The notes beneath the pieces were generated by a model, which saw only the letters and a list, made by a program, of their open reading frames with translations, was not told where the DNA came from and did not search any database. A program made the position numbers and the translations under genes. 64,000 bases of DNA from Chrysogorgia sp. JL179-B06 (taxonomy: Eukaryota > Cnidaria > Anthozoa > Scleralcyonacea > Chrysogorgiidae), in NCBI GenBank assembly GCA_035772405.1, contig JAYKKM010000507.1, forward strand, positions 372,001-436,000. The letters are read 5' to 3'. This document shows, in pieces, positions 34,150 to 45,769 of the stretch; within the stretch, counting starts at the first letter, position 1, and each line of letters opens with the position of its first letter.

Positions 34150-34540
34150 CAAGTAGGGTCAGTCGGTTTTGTTAAGAAGTTTCTTAGCAGCTTTAAATAA
34201 CCGACCATGATCAGCGCTATTCTCTTCAATGAAGTTTATGTAGAACTCCCATCTGGCCTGGTTCATAATGTACGTAACATGGTTTTTCTTCTTGAAGTCA
34301 ATGACCGATTTCGTTCTCCTCCACTTCCTCTCCGCCTTTCTTTCTTCTTAAGCGTTTAGCAATATTGATGTCATCATTGTACCAAGGTACAGCAGGCCTG
34401 GTTACCATGTTCTTACTCTTCAATAGCACATGACAGTCTGTAGCCTTAGAAAGTGTATTATTGTAATCCCATACAACGTCATCAAGATCAGTCCCTTGGT
34501 TATTAGATGAATCACTGCATAATGTAAATGCAGCTAAGTC
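34150..34540 (-). mobile_element. LINE inter-domain fragment
   Basis: The minus strand reads LDDVVWDYNNTLSKATDCHV, then VTRPAVPWYNDDINIAKRLR and NHVTYIMNQARWEFYINFI in successive frames, the linker between LINE endonuclease and RT. Frameshifts are present and both catalytic domains are missing. Confidence 0.65.
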
Positions 34541-34891
34541 GCTTCAAAGATATTCCAGATTCACCGTTTAATCTTCTTGTAAACAATGGCGATGAGTAAC
34601 GAAGTATAAGTACTTTGTTAGAATACTTGAGTATTTATTTTGGATAGTTCGGCTTCGTTTGACCAGGCAACATGTTGAAGCTTATATCGAATGCCCCAGG
34701 TTTGAATTGAGCTGCTACACTCTTCCATGAGTCGAAGACACGTTTTGCCTTCACAAAATAAAACACGATTTATTCAAACTCTTCTGGCTCGCAACTGTTG
34801 TTATACACGTTCACCTGGATGTCGGCGAAAGAGAATATAAATCGACGAAAAGGACGTCCAAAATTGGAAACATCAAAACGAATGTTGTCGC

Positions 34892-36234
34892 TTGTGCAAG
34901 AATTCTTTACGTTTAAAGTACGGATCACAATTATCTTTTAGATCGTACACGAACATATTTAAACCCAGTCAAAGAAAGGAAAGCTTTGGAGATGTGATTG
35001 CTGAAGGACTAAAGTCTGTGGAAATATCGATAGATCCATCTCCATCATTTTCGCAAGTAGCTTGCAGTACGTACGCAAGAAAAAATATTGTGGAGACGTA
35101 CAAATCGATATCGATAGCGAACAAACATGATGTAAATCCTGAAATCGCATGCGTTACAGTGAAGAGAAAGGTAGCCGAAGCCGTCACTCCAGAGAGAGCA
35201 AACCCTATTCGGAAATCTCCACGGCAATTATCTCCTGGCGCAAAAACATCATCAAGGAAGAAATCTCTATTTGAAAAAGAAGACGAACATACAATTGTCG
35301 ATGAGGACGAACATACTACTAGTGCCAGAGATGCAACTTACAGACAGCAATCTCAGGAAAATGTAATTTTATCAAGACTGAATATCGATGATTTAGACAC
35401 AAGTAAGAATTCGCAAGTAAAAGTGGTTATCGCTTATCCTTCAGGAAATATTGTTGTGAAGAGTAACTTTGATCCTGAGGTAAAGTCGTTAATCATGAAT
35501 ATTTGTCTTTCCCATTGGAGCACAGCTGTAGGTACACTGTTTCGCCATGATGAATTATTAGGAGAACTTCTAGCTCAGATCAGTGCTCGAACAGAACGTG
35601 AAATTAAGTGTTACAGCAAGTTCGAAAGTTGTCTAAAATTTACAACACCAGACCAGCTTGCAGCCTACTCCAACAAGCTACTTTGCAAGGAAGTGTCACT
35701 ACAATGCCCTATATACAATGCTGTAATTACAGGCGCTTGCAAAGCATCTTCAAGCTGCAATGAAATGGCATCAACTAATGCCATACATCAGCCATTGTAA
35801 GGGTTGTAAACCCCAAGATATCCGCAGTGGCTTATAGAACTTCCACAGTTTTATTTCACAGTGGAGTTAGTCATGTGGACCTCCAGCGTTTGAATCGCCT
35901 AGGAATTTGCATGTCTCCGGATAGCGTGATTAAGGTGAAAACTTTTACTATGCAGCCAAAAAAGGAGATAGAAGAGAACAAGTCAACCTTGTTGTTTATA
36001 AAGGAAATAGAGGGAAAGGTGGCAAACCACATGGAGGATGACATGCACTTGGACATGGATCTAAACCTGGATGAGCATTATTTTAAAGAATTAAAGTACT
36101 ATACCCCAGAGATGTATAACAAGGCAATGGAGTTGCTGGAATATGAAAGACAGAGTATGGATGAAGGTACATTGAATGATGTCTTAGTGGCAGTAAAAGC
36201 AAGGTTGCAAAATGCAAAACTTCCAATCTACAAG
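34892..36234 (+). CDS. Uncharacterised large protein, N-terminal half, with a splice donor
   Basis: The first frame (34892-35800) has a basic, disordered front (KSPRQLSPGAKTSSRKKSLF) and then an ordered region VVIAYPSGNIVVKSNFDPEV, KSLIMNICLSHWSTAVGTLF, SCLKFTTPDQLAAYSNKLLC. The second (35827-36237) reads LFHSGVSHVDLQRLNRLGIC followed by MSPDSVIK and ends LQNAKLPIYK just before GTAAGT (36235). The two belong together but lie in different frames (about 35800-35825), so there is a frameshift or small intron there. From memory this resembles the front of multi-exon proteins common in corals and anemones, some of which carry a DUF6589 region; this recollection is moderate. The downstream exons are not found. 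It is probably transposon-related; function unknown. Confidence 0.6.
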
Positions 36235-36239
36235 TAAGT

Positions 36240-36734
36240 TTCTACCACATCCTAGTTGCAATCGTGGATAAAATTGTTGAGAAAATTAACAATAATTACT
36301 AATTCATCAATATAATTGTCATTTCACCGTGTGTTGGTAAAGTTACAATAGGAGACAAGCCTTTGTGTGTAATAAAACACTAGGAATTTGCACCTCTCGC
36401 GCATAAGGCTCTTCGGAAAAATGCTGGCCCTCTTCTTACAGACAAGAATGGTAAAAATATCGACGAAAAATAACCAATCTGAAAACGAGAAATGAACTAT
36501 GAATTTTCATACTAATTTATACTAATGTCCCCTGTTTACCACTGGACTTATTATTAGAGACTTTGTGGTTTCAGTTGTGTATATATCCTAGTTTAATAGT
36601 TCTGTCTCTAAAATTTCTCTGATTCCATTTTATTTTTATAGATTCTACCGTGTTGTGGGATTGTTAAATGGCTGTTCGTTTATTTGGGTTGAGTCAATGG
36701 TAGCCTACTTACTTGCATGTATATACCAATACAT
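36240..36734. other. AT-rich sequence
   Basis: No gene or clear repeat recognised. It would be intron or 3' flank of the preceding gene. Confidence 0.4.
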
Positions 36735-36901
36735 TAGATCAGAATATCTGTCATGTTTCATAATGTTTTATTAAAGATCAATAGCGTGAGGGACAGAGAA
36801 AGTGGGCCTCATGGTGTGAGCTCTTATTTATATACAACTGTCTGGGCCCACTGTACGACTGGTCATCTACATCCTTCCTCACTAGACGTGTCTTATTACA
36901 A
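36735..36901 (-). repeat. Candidate 3' LTR of the Gypsy element
   Basis: On the minus strand a segment beginning TGTAATAAGACACG (plus-strand end about 36901) contains a TATATAAATAAGAGC TATA-like box and, further on, TTTAATAAAACATT (polyadenylation-like). It lies about 235 bp beyond the end of the Gypsy pol frame, where an LTR is expected. The far end is not sharply defined and no second copy is in the window. Confidence 0.4.
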
Positions 36902-37134
36902 ACAATTTCTAAATAAATTAATTAAATACTAAAGTATATTATTCTTAAACAACGATCATGTTATTGTTCAATACATTTCTAATTGTTCAATATTCAATCC
37001 TAACTTGATAAGCTTTATAGAGATTTAAATAAACTAATTATTGCAATACTATGGGTATTTCAGTAAATTAACATATAAATTCTGGTAAAGTGTGTTATAA
37101 TTGTCATTATAATAATCATAAAGTTCAAATAGTC

Positions 37135-38821
37135 ACTAAGTTACATAGTCTTTGTACTTGCTGTTTGGCTTTGAAATTCTGCCAGATCTTGTGGTGATAG
37201 GATGTTGTCTTAATTAACTAGTTTACTGTGTTGACGAATTACATCTTGCAGGAACACTGGAACCATACTAGTTTCTTGAGGAATATTATTGATTGAAGCT
37301 GGCTGACCATCCAAATATATTCTATCTGGCTCATCTGAATCTTCTTCCTTAACTTTAGTAATCGTTTCTGGTACAGCTAATAGATGTCTCTATTTCTTCT
37401 ATATTCTCTTCCATTGGGTTGTACGATCTTGGTTCATTACCAATCTGTTTTATCACTCCCAGCTTGTCGTAGCCTTTTGTTGTTTGGATTCTCACCACTT
37501 GATTTAGTTTCAAAGTGCTAAGTGTCCTTGCACTTTTATCATAGTTGACCTTCTGTTGTTGACGCTTCGTCTGTATTTCTTGTGTTACCCGTTTCACAGG
37601 TATAGCTTTTGGTCTAAGAAGTTTCCTTGACGTGGGAAGCAGGGCTCATTAAAGTGCGCGAGTGTGCGAGCGCTCGCACGCAGGCACATTTTCAATTTGT
37701 GCAGGCACAAATTTTTTGCTGATTTTTTATCTAATCTAATTATTTATTAACTGTGTTTACAAAGTATGACGTTTGCAGGCACTATTAACAATTCAGAAAG
37801 TTTGTGCAGGCACAGAGATTTTATTTTTAGTTCATTAGCTGTTTTTACATGACGTATACGTTTTCAAAATAATATTTTTGTCAGGAGCATGTCGCGATGT
37901 AAGATTTTTCAGGTTTTATTGCATGCAATGCAAGTTTTTCGTTGAAAAGTAAGGTACGCTTTTAGACAACGAACAAACAATATCGTTTGCGGCAACTTTC
38001 CCCACTTCGCTTTACTCGCTTTACTCCTAATTCAATGACCAGAATGACAGTTTGGGCATCCTTTAATTTCCAAGTCGCGGTGGCTCGACTACATCCAATT
38101 CAATTTGAATTTTTCTGATGTGTGATGTTTGGAAGTTATATTTCAAATACGAGATGGAGAACTTTTCTGGGTTTTGAAAGTCAGATCGAGTGTCTTTTGA
38201 AAAGGCGAGCAGAAAACGAGCAAACCTTTTTAACGCACGAGGAGTTTTAACGAGTTCGATAATTTAATTGCGAGTGTTTTCTCGCAAAGATTTTTGACAC
38301 AAAGCATTTGTTTTCGGAAGCCAGAAGTGCAAGCGTCGAAGTTTTCCAAGCCCCAGTTTTCTAAGCACATTTCCAACTTCTAAATTCTGCTTGCAGGCAC
38401 AAAAAAATATTAATGAGGCCTGGTGGGAAGAACTGTTCGAGTTCTTCTTGAGAGGAGGCGTTGTGCAAGTGAACCCAAATTTATATTTCTTGGTGTGTTT
38501 CGTAGATTCAATAACCCAAGCATAGGATCAGATCCATCTCTCGAGGAGCTTCTTGGCTTGTTTCACGGCATTTTCCGCCAACCCATTGGATTGTGGATAG
38601 ACTGGACTGCTTGTGACTTGCTTGAAACTCCATTCTTCTGCAAATAACTGGAATTCTTTACTCACGAACTGAGTACCATTATCGATCAGCAATAATTCTG
38701 GAATTCCATGAACGACAAAATGTCGCTTCATCTTCTTAATAACAGTCTTGGATGAGAGATCACGTAGGGTGTCTATTTCAAACCATCCAGAATACGAATC
38801 AACCATTACCAGATACTTCAA
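37135..38821 (-). pseudogene. Gypsy (Ty3-like) integrase, split by a hAT-type element
   Basis: From 38821 downward the minus strand encodes an integrase catalytic core: VDSYSGWFEID (first Asp), LLLIDNGTQFVSKEF (second Asp) and PQSNGLAENAVKQAKKLL (Glu), the D,D-35-E order of Ty3/Gypsy integrases. A shifted frame continues it to about 38431, where a 783-bp element is inserted. Beyond it (37630-37355) the C-terminal domain follows (QQKVNYDKSARTLSTLKLNQ, VVRIQTTKGYDKLGV), and the polyprotein end (TTRSGRISKPNSKYK) with a stop is at about 37135. Upstream RT and RNase H are cut off by a LINE tail at 38822. Frameshifts show that it is dead. Confidence 0.85.
37640..38422. mobile_element. Non-autonomous hAT-type element with 8-bp duplication
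   Basis: The ends are CAGGGCTCATTAA (left) and, reading inward from the right, CAGGCCTCATTAA. Identical GTGGGAAG flanks both sides (37632-37639 and 38423-38430). The 783-bp interior has no long frame and contains GCAGGCACA motifs near both ends. The CAGG termini and 8-bp duplication identify it as hAT-like. It interrupts the Gypsy integrase region. Confidence 0.88.
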
Positions 38822-39383
38822 ATAATAATAATAATATTTATTAATTTATATTGCACAATTATCAATTAAAAATGTTCAATTGCGCATTACAGATTACATC
38901 AAATAAGATAAAATTGATAAATATAAAAATAAATAAAAGTTACACACTACTTCAAAAAACGTGATCTAAAATTTAAAAATCTTTCCTAAATAAATAAGTC
39001 TTAACAGCTCTTAAAACTATCTACTGATAAAATATTTCTTATGGAGCTACAGGAAAAGAGCAATCTCCCAGCGTAACGCGAGATTTACATGTAGAATAGT
39101 TTAGTATTAACCTATTGTTCGAACGAAGGTTGTATCTTCCAATGTATCTAACTGATATAAGTTCGCTGATGTAGGTAGGAGCTAAACCATGTATCGCTTT
39201 AAAAGTAATTAATAAAATTTTAAAAACAGTTGTAATATGACAAAACTTGCTTTCCTGAAAGACCAACCACGCGGCTGCATTCTGGACTCTCTGTAATTTC
39301 TGCAGTTGATAACCAGGTGTTCCATCAACCCAGTCTCCACCTAGTGATAACCAGGTGTTCCACAGTCTACATTGGTAACACAT
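38822..39383 (-). mobile_element. LINE 3' end inserted in the Gypsy element
   Basis: The minus strand encodes LQKLQRVQNAAAWLVFQESK, FKILLITFKAIHGLAPTYIS and NLRSNNRL, the C-terminal region of a CR1/L2-like LINE, followed by a 3' UTR and an AAT-repeat tail (plus strand 38822-38838). An internal frameshift lies near 39235. It is truncated at about 39383. Confidence 0.8.
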
Positions 39384-39420
39384 AGCTGTGAATGTATGAT
39401 GTCCACATTAACAAATAACT

Positions 39421-39480
39421 GCTAACCCCAAAACAACAAAGATCCTAACCCTAACCCCCCGCCTATCGAGTGTTCTAACC
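39421..39480. repeat. CCTAACCC-rich repeat
   Basis: Sequence with repeated CCTAACCCTAACC-like units, sharing ACAAAGATCCTAACCCTAAC with 5427-5450. It is a piece of a dispersed repeat rather than a telomere, as it is short and internal. Confidence 0.5.
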
Positions 39481-39960
39481 CTAACCTCCCGGGTTTTTCG
39501 CCACAAAATACTTCCCCATATCACTCGCAAAAGTAGGTGCATGCAAGTTTGGAGGTAGACCATCGTCCTGGGACTGATTAAATAACTGCTTACTGGCACG
39601 AAATAGCTTTCTTTGATCACAGCTGTTTTCCTCAATAAAGTTAGTGTAGAATTGTTGACGTGCTTTATTCAAAAGGTTGGTAACAACATTACGCTTTGTT
39701 TTGAAAGCAGTCTAGTCAGAATCTAGTTTTGACGATCTCCGTCGCGACGAGCTCTTCGACACTCGCGCTTTGCATATCTAATTTCTTCGGAATACCATGG
39801 AACTCGCGGCCGCACGACGACGGTACGAGTCTGTAGGGGGCATGTTTGTCGAATACCGTCTCCAGGGTATTAGCGCCGATGCATTTTGCAATGATATTTC
39901 GAGGGTCCGCTGGAATACCGTCGGACTCTTTGATCAAGTTGATGACCAAGTTTTCTGTTT
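39480..39960 (-). mobile_element. LINE inter-domain fragment
   Basis: Minus-strand frames read NTLETVFDKHAPYR and, in the adjacent frame, RPRVPWYSEEIRYAKRECRR, then KARQQFYTNFIEENSCDQRK. This is the conserved linker between endonuclease and RT. It is broken by frameshifts near 39890 and 39715. Confidence 0.7.
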
Positions 39961-39965
39961 TAATA

Positions 39966-42190
39966 AGTTTTTTTAGAAGTGTTAGAACAACACGCGCCTC
40001 TAAAAACGTTTAAAGACAAACACAGGAAGTCTAAAGTGATAACTACTGAGATAAAACAACTGATGCTCAAACGTGATAATTTGCAGAAACTTGCCCGTCA
40101 GACATCGCATCGACATGACTGGGAGACCTATAGGGCTTTACGTCGAGAGGTCAAGTCTAAGATCACACTTGCCGAGACTCGACTTGTTAAGAATGAAATC
40201 GTGTCCAACAAAGAAAACAAAATATCCGTTTGGAAGACTGTTCGTTCTTGCTTAAACCCGTGTGGCCGTTCCACCTTGCCTTACTCACGTGATTGCACGG
40301 AAGTTGCGAACGAATTCAATGAATATTTTGTATCTGTTGGCAACAACGCTGCAGTACAGGCCCAGCAGCTGGCGTTGGACTTTGACCTACCACATATAGA
40401 ACCAGCTTTATTAAACTTGCCTGCAGACATTGACGAAAATGGAGATTTTACTCCAAAGTTCAGCTTCGAACGTGTCTTGCAGGAAAAGTCAAGGAAACCA
40501 TCATGAACATGCCCTCTAATAAATCGCCAGGGTATGACAAAGTTAGTATGAAGGACATTAAGACTTGTCTTCCTCATATCTTGCAAGTCATTACGGATTT
40601 GTTTAACGCCTCCCTTATCAGTGCATGTTTTCCAGAGGACTGGAAGATAGCTGAAGTGATTGCTCATCTCAAAGAAGGAGACCACAAAGTTGCCGGTAAC
40701 AATCGTCCCATTTCCTTGCTGGTTGTCCTGTCGAAGGTCTTAGAACGAATTGCACATGACCAGTTTGTCAGCTATCTTACTTCTCATAAAAAGTTGTCCG
40801 TCCATCAGAGTGGTAATAAGAAATTACATTCCACTGAAACGCTTGGCATCCTGTTCACCAGCCAATTGTATAAGGCGATAGACGAGAAAAAGGTAACCGC
40901 CGTTCTGATGTTAGATCTCAGCAAGGCTTTTGATAGTATTCACCATGAAATACTACTGACAAAGCTTGGGAAACTCAATCTAGCCGATGGAGCCTTAGCA
41001 TGGTTCGAAAGCTACCTGACGGACAGAAAACAGCGCGTAAGAGTCAACAGTACACTGTCACGACCGCTCACCATAAAAAATGGCGTACCTCAAGGATCCA
41101 TATTGGGACCTTTGCTATTCAACCTTTATATAAATGACCTACCATCTGTCTGCAACACATGTCAGCTTGAGTCCTATGTAGACGACTCCAAACTGTACAT
41201 TTCCTTCTTTGGGAAAGATACCAGCAGAGGACTTGAGGACCTTAAACAGGACCTATTCCGTGTTGCTTCTTGGTGCTGCTCAAATCAATTACTAATTAAT
41301 CCTGACAAAACTAAATTCTGCGTTTTTGGTTCAAACAAAATGCTTACCAAAGTTACGATCCCGCCGATAGAGTTCTTGGGAAAGAAACTTTCCGTCGTGG
41401 ATTCTGTAAAGGATCTTGGCGTGATACTCGACAAATCCCTATCTTTTAATGAACACATTAACACCTTAGCTTCGGACCTCATGGGAAAATTAGGCATGAT
41501 AAGTAGAATTCGTCATCTCTTTGATCATTCGACCCTATTCATTGTAATCAACTCACTCATTTTTACCAAGTTATTTTACTGCTCCTCGATCTGGTCCGGT
41601 ACCAGTAAATTTAATATTGCAAAACTTCAATTAGTACAGAATTTTGCCGCTCGCCTACTTTCTGGAAAGAAGAAATTCGAGCATATAACACCTACGCTCA
41701 AGAAATTAAAACTCCTTCCTGTGTCGGATCTTCTTTATATTAGAGACGCTACACAGATGTATAAATGTATGCACGGCTTAGCACCGGATTACCTCGTGGA
41801 TATGTTCTGCAAAAGATTGCAAATTCATCGTTATAATACACAGAATAGTGAGAGCCTTCATCTACCCAAATGCCGCACTACTTTAGGACAGCAGTCTCTC
41901 ACATACCGAGGTGCGGTTATTTGGAATTCCTTACAAGCCGATGTACGCAACTGTACTTCTATTGGACTACTTAAAAGCAAATTAAAAAACAATCTTCTAA
42001 GTAGTTGGTTAAACAACAATTTTTAATATTGCATGGTTAGTTTACTCTGCATGATTTTATTCTTACTTAATCTATATGTAATTTTAAAATTTCTGAAACC
42101 TGTAATATTTCTCTTTAGAACTTATTACTACATTGTAAATTAGGTATGAAGATCCCTTTTGGGAACCTAATAAACCTTTTGTATTTGTGA
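39966..42190 (+). mobile_element. LINE, 5'-truncated, with nearly intact RT
   Basis: A linker frame (39979-40506, LEQHAPLKTFKDKHRKSK, FNEYFVSVGNNAAVQ) overlaps the RT frame at 40503. The 3' UTR after 42026 ends near 42190 without an obvious simple repeat tail. The endonuclease is absent. The single frameshift near 40500 is the only disabling lesion seen in the retained part. Confidence 0.85.
40503..42026 (+). CDS. LINE reverse transcriptase (YVDD type)
   Basis: This intact frame of 507 codons encodes NNRPISLLVVLSKVLERI, VLMLDLSKAFDSIHH (first Asp), NGVPQGSILGPLLFNLYIND and ESYVDDSKLYIS (the catalytic YVDD box), then the C-terminal region with KDLGVILDKSLSFNEHI, HGLAPDYLVDMF and GAVIWNSLQADVR. 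The true protein starts upstream in the linker frame; the ATG at 40503 is internal. It belongs to a different subfamily from the copy at 0.1-1.7 kb, judging from the catalytic box and C-terminus. Confidence 0.9.
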   Translation: MNMPSNKSPGYDKVSMKDIKTCLPHILQVITDLFNASLISACFPEDWKIAEVIAHLKEGDHKVAGNNRPISLLVVLSKVLERIAHDQFVSYLTSHKKLSVHQSGNKKLHSTETLGILFTSQLYKAIDEKKVTAVLMLDLSKAFDSIHHEILLTKLGKLNLADGALAWFESYLTDRKQRVRVNSTLSRPLTIKNGVPQGSILGPLLFNLYINDLPSVCNTCQLESYVDDSKLYISFFGKDTSRGLEDLKQDLFRVASWCCSNQLLINPDKTKFCVFGSNKMLTKVTIPPIEFLGKKLSVVDSVKDLGVILDKSLSFNEHINTLASDLMGKLGMISRIRHLFDHSTLFIVINSLIFTKLFYCSSIWSGTSKFNIAKLQLVQNFAARLLSGKKKFEHITPTLKKLKLLPVSDLLYIRDATQMYKCMHGLAPDYLVDMFCKRLQIHRYNTQNSESLHLPKCRTTLGQQSLTYRGAVIWNSLQADVRNCTSIGLLKSKLKNNLLSSWLNNNF

Positions 42191-42720
42191 TAACACATAA
42201 CAAGCTCTTCTAGATTATCCGGTGGATTCTTGCACAGATCCGAATTATTCAGGCAGTCCACATTAACTGACTTATATTTTCTGTAAGAAACCGTTCTGAT
42301 GGTAAGAGAAGGCTTGATCGAATGTAAAGAACACGCATGGTCAGAAATATAACGATCAACTTTAGGTGTTGATCTGATAATTTGATTAGACTGACATGTG
42401 ATGACCAAATCTAATGTGTGACCATGAACATGGGTAGGGCCAATGACATGCTGTTTGAGCCTAAAGGACTCCAACAGATCTAGTAGTTTTACAGAGTCGC
42501 CATCACCTGGTACGTCCACGTGTATATTAAAGTCGCCAACTACAACCAACTGTTCACTACATAAGACCACAGTCTCTAAATAATCACAAAATTCCGCAAA
42601 TAATGTACTCGCAGGGATCCTGCGATCATCCGAGTCAGACTGCGGTCGATATATAATAACAACCCGTCCTCGCCACCTCTGTATTCCAATGGAAGAAACA
42701 AATGTGGTCTTTCTTTTAGA
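42191..42720 (-). mobile_element. LINE endonuclease fragment
   Basis: The minus strand reads VVIIYRPQSDSDDRRIPAST (42670-42610), LVVVGDFNIHVDVPGDGD, HVHGHTLDLVIT and YISDHACS, the second half of a LINE endonuclease, ending with linker sequence at about 42195. It abuts the 3' end of the plus-strand LINE and the broken end of the BEL/Pao element. Confidence 0.75.
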
Positions 42721-42753
42721 CCTATCAGAAGCATAATGTCGCCATCCTTTAAT

Positions 42754-45070
42754 TCAGGAATATGAATACCTTGCAGATGAGACCAGTTGTCTACGTCGAC
42801 TTGTTTCGCTACACAGCCTTTCTTTAACGGTCTTTACATTGGGTAATTCAACAGCAGTAGCACCGTCCAGAGATTTTACAACAATATTTACGAGTTGACT
42901 TTCTACTTCAGTAGAGCCGTTCACCCCAGTCAACGTAAAATTTAGCTTCTCGCCGTCCAAATTTAATTTCTTTGCTAGGCGCTCGTGGCACAAGGTCACT
43001 TCTGAGCCATTGTCCAACAAGGCATACATCCGTACTTCTGGTGTACCTTTGCTCTCTTGCACTCTAACTGGAACAACATCCATACATATTCTGCATTCTC
43101 CGGCTCTAGTTGCCGCAACTGATACATTGTGGGTAGCTTCTTTGTCGGGCGGTTTGGTGGCTTGGTCCTGCTTCTCACATTGATTCTGATCCGGTCTGAC
43201 ATTTATTTTACTAGGTCGATGCGTTAAAGTGTGATGTTGATCACCGCATCCGACTTCAAGGCTTTTGAAGTTGGTCTTAGGGCAATTCCTTGCGATGTGT
43301 CCCTTCTCCAAGCACTTGTTGCAAAGTCCGTTTTCCTGGACTAATTTGCGTTTCTCGTCATATTCGAAGCCCTTGAATTTTTCACATTTCCATACACAAT
43401 GTTGGCTGGAGCTGGTCTCTGACCAGACTCGATAGTGTTACCGGCTCTGAGATACATCGGAAGTTTCTTTGCAAGTCTTAAGTTATTCATATGATTTAAG
43501 TCCAATGGATACGAAGCTCCCATTCCAGTTAGGGTTCTCTCTCCAGTGTTCAAGTGCCTCGCAAATTCCTCAAACTGGGCAAATCCGCCAGCTTCTTAAT
43601 GTGCGCTTCTGCAATTACATGTGGTTTTCCAAAATTCTCGAGTAATGTCTCTTTAGCCACCCAATATCCATATTTACTGGGCAAGTTCACACAACTCTCG
43701 ATGGCTTCTTTCGCTTTCCCTGTGCAATACTGTATCAACAACTGCAGCTTCCTTGACTCATCTGGGTTATCCTTTTCCAAGCAGTTTTCAAAGTTGTGCA
43801 TGAATGTAGCATATTTGAGTGGTTCACTATTGAAATGAAGGTATTCAATTTTGGGGGTATTGACAACTTGTCGCAGTGCTTGAACTATCTCCTCACCACT
43901 GGTTTGGTTCGATGAGTTTTCTACCGGTTCATAACATGGGTGTTGTACCGCTGTAGGTGGAGACTGTGGGCCCAAAGGTGCTCGCAATGGTGCAGAAGTG
44001 GTATTCAATATCGTTGATCACGACGAGCCGTCATTTCTAGCTGCTGATATTGTATTACTTTCTGGTAGATTGGCTACTGATCTTGTTACAACCCTACTTG
44101 CTACTGGCACTGTTGTAGATACATTTGATTGGTGTGACATATGCATAGGCATGGTAGGTAGTCCTTGAAGTAAAGGTCTCTGGGGGAAGGGTCTTGGTGG
44201 AAATGGAAGTCCTTTGAAATCGGAGGGTGCTTAGTAAATGACTCCTTTGTCTGACTCCAGGACTGGTCTACTTTTTACAGGGTCTGGCAGAAGAGCGCCG
44301 TTTAACAAGCAAGCCCTCTCTGTTAGTCCACCACCACCAAATTATTCTGAGCTTGTCTTCAGCAAATTTTCAGGAACCAAATGGGTTGCACGTGCTTGAT
44401 CTTGAATGAGAACTTCTTTTTTCTGCTCCTCGTTATCCCGGAAAGTTTAACAAATTCGTTATGCTCTCGCAACAGAGATGACTTTAGATAATCGTCAAGA
44501 ATCTCCCTTTCCAAAAGATTATCTTTGTCTTGCTTATAAATCTCAAATGATACTGCTGCAATGTTCGCTTCCATCTCGACTTCTGCCAATTCCTTCTTTC
44601 GCTTAATCTCTTCCTCTTGCATTTTGAACTGTTGCCGTATTTTCAGCTGTTGTACCTTTACCTGCGCGAGCACCATCTCTTCCTTTTTCTTTGAAATTGT
44701 TGACAACTTCGAACTCAAAGTTGACACTTCGCTTCGCCTGATCTTTGACCTTTCGGACTGCGAGCGCTTACTTCCGGCTCCGTCTTTGTTGACACATTCT
44801 ATTTTGGTCATCTCACGCCACTTCGTAACCATTGCATCAAGATTCGATTTCCTGTGTATTTACTCCTCATAACTTGCACAGGCGTTTTCTTTGTCGCTTT
44901 CCAATAAACTGAGATTTTTCTCGTGTTCATCTACAAACTTTCGCCAAGCCTCAGAGAAAGCGAGCAAAGTGCAAAGTTGGTTATCAATGATGTTGGTCCA
45001 AAGAACGCCACCTTTATATGCAAAGCTTCTGTTGATCGCGTTTCTAAATTGCTTCGCAACATTCATTTCA
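42754..45070 (-). mobile_element. BEL/Pao-like LTR retrotransposon, gag-protease part
   Basis: In minus-strand order: an N-terminal helical gag part (45066-44860), a coiled coil (44832-44440, KKEEMVLAQVKVQQLKIRQQ), a Pro/Ala-rich spacer, then the gag core (44008-43550, HFNSEPLKYATFMHNFENCL, LQLLIQYCTGKAKEAIESCV). This is followed by a zinc knuckle (CNKCLEKGHIARNC, about 43330-43290) and an aspartic protease (MYALLDNGSEVTLC, 43035-42995). Frameshifts fall near 44850, 44380, 43553 and 43345. RT, RNase H and integrase are missing; the element is cut at 42754. LTRs are not identified with certainty (see 46438-46613). Confidence 0.8.
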
Positions 45071-45149
45071 TCGCATGTTACGTAGCACTCCCTGTTGTAA
45101 AATCATTACATACATTACATTAACGAAAATACTGCAGTCAGTGGAATAT

Positions 45150-45383
45150 TTAACAATTAATCAAGAATACACCAAAATAGAGAATACTTACATTCTCACT
45201 CCGTCGATATGCTCGACATCCGCCCAAAATACAAAAAAATTTAATTTCAAAATAAAAGTTTGATAACGATTTATATTTCCCTTGGATTATTTTGATGTGC
45301 AGGGTACGACGGCCAGAGCTGTCACCACGAACAGACAGAGATTCCTTTGGTGAGGGTGTAGTCATTTGACTCATTTCGATCAA
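45150..45383 (-). other. Short frame upstream of the BEL/Pao gag
   Basis: The frame starts MIEMSQMTTPSPKESLSVRG. It may be 5' leader or host sequence. No domain is seen. Confidence 0.25.
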
Positions 45384-45389
45384 AACGAG

Positions 45390-45769
45390 CTAGGTTTTTT
45401 TTTGCGAGCACAGCTGCACAGAAGTCTTACACCAACAACACAAAAGCAACAATGAATAGATTTAGGACAGCGGGTATGTTAGATAATTCATTCACAGTCG
45501 GGTGTGCACTAAGACGCAAGACTACAACACATTGTTGTGATCAATCCTCGCTTCTTCATGGTCAATATGGCCAACTAACACTCCAAGAGCGATGCGTTTG
45601 GCTTTATTTTTGACAATAACTTTTTTATTATTAAATAAAATAAGTGTATTTCCCATATCTTAAAAGTGAGCAAAAAATTGCACCATAGTTTTTTCCTATC
45701 TTTCCATATCATTCCCATATATGGGTCATATATGGCCCACTATTTGCCATATAATTCCCATAGTTTACT
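45390..45769. other. Intergenic with ATATGG-type palindromes
   Basis: At 45700-45765 CCCATATATGGGTCATATATGG forms short palindromic repeats of CCATAT. No gene is seen. Confidence 0.4.

Noticed and set aside
43554..43838. Plus-strand frame opposite the BEL/Pao gag
   Set aside because: It is the antisense shadow of the gag core, which has clear motifs.
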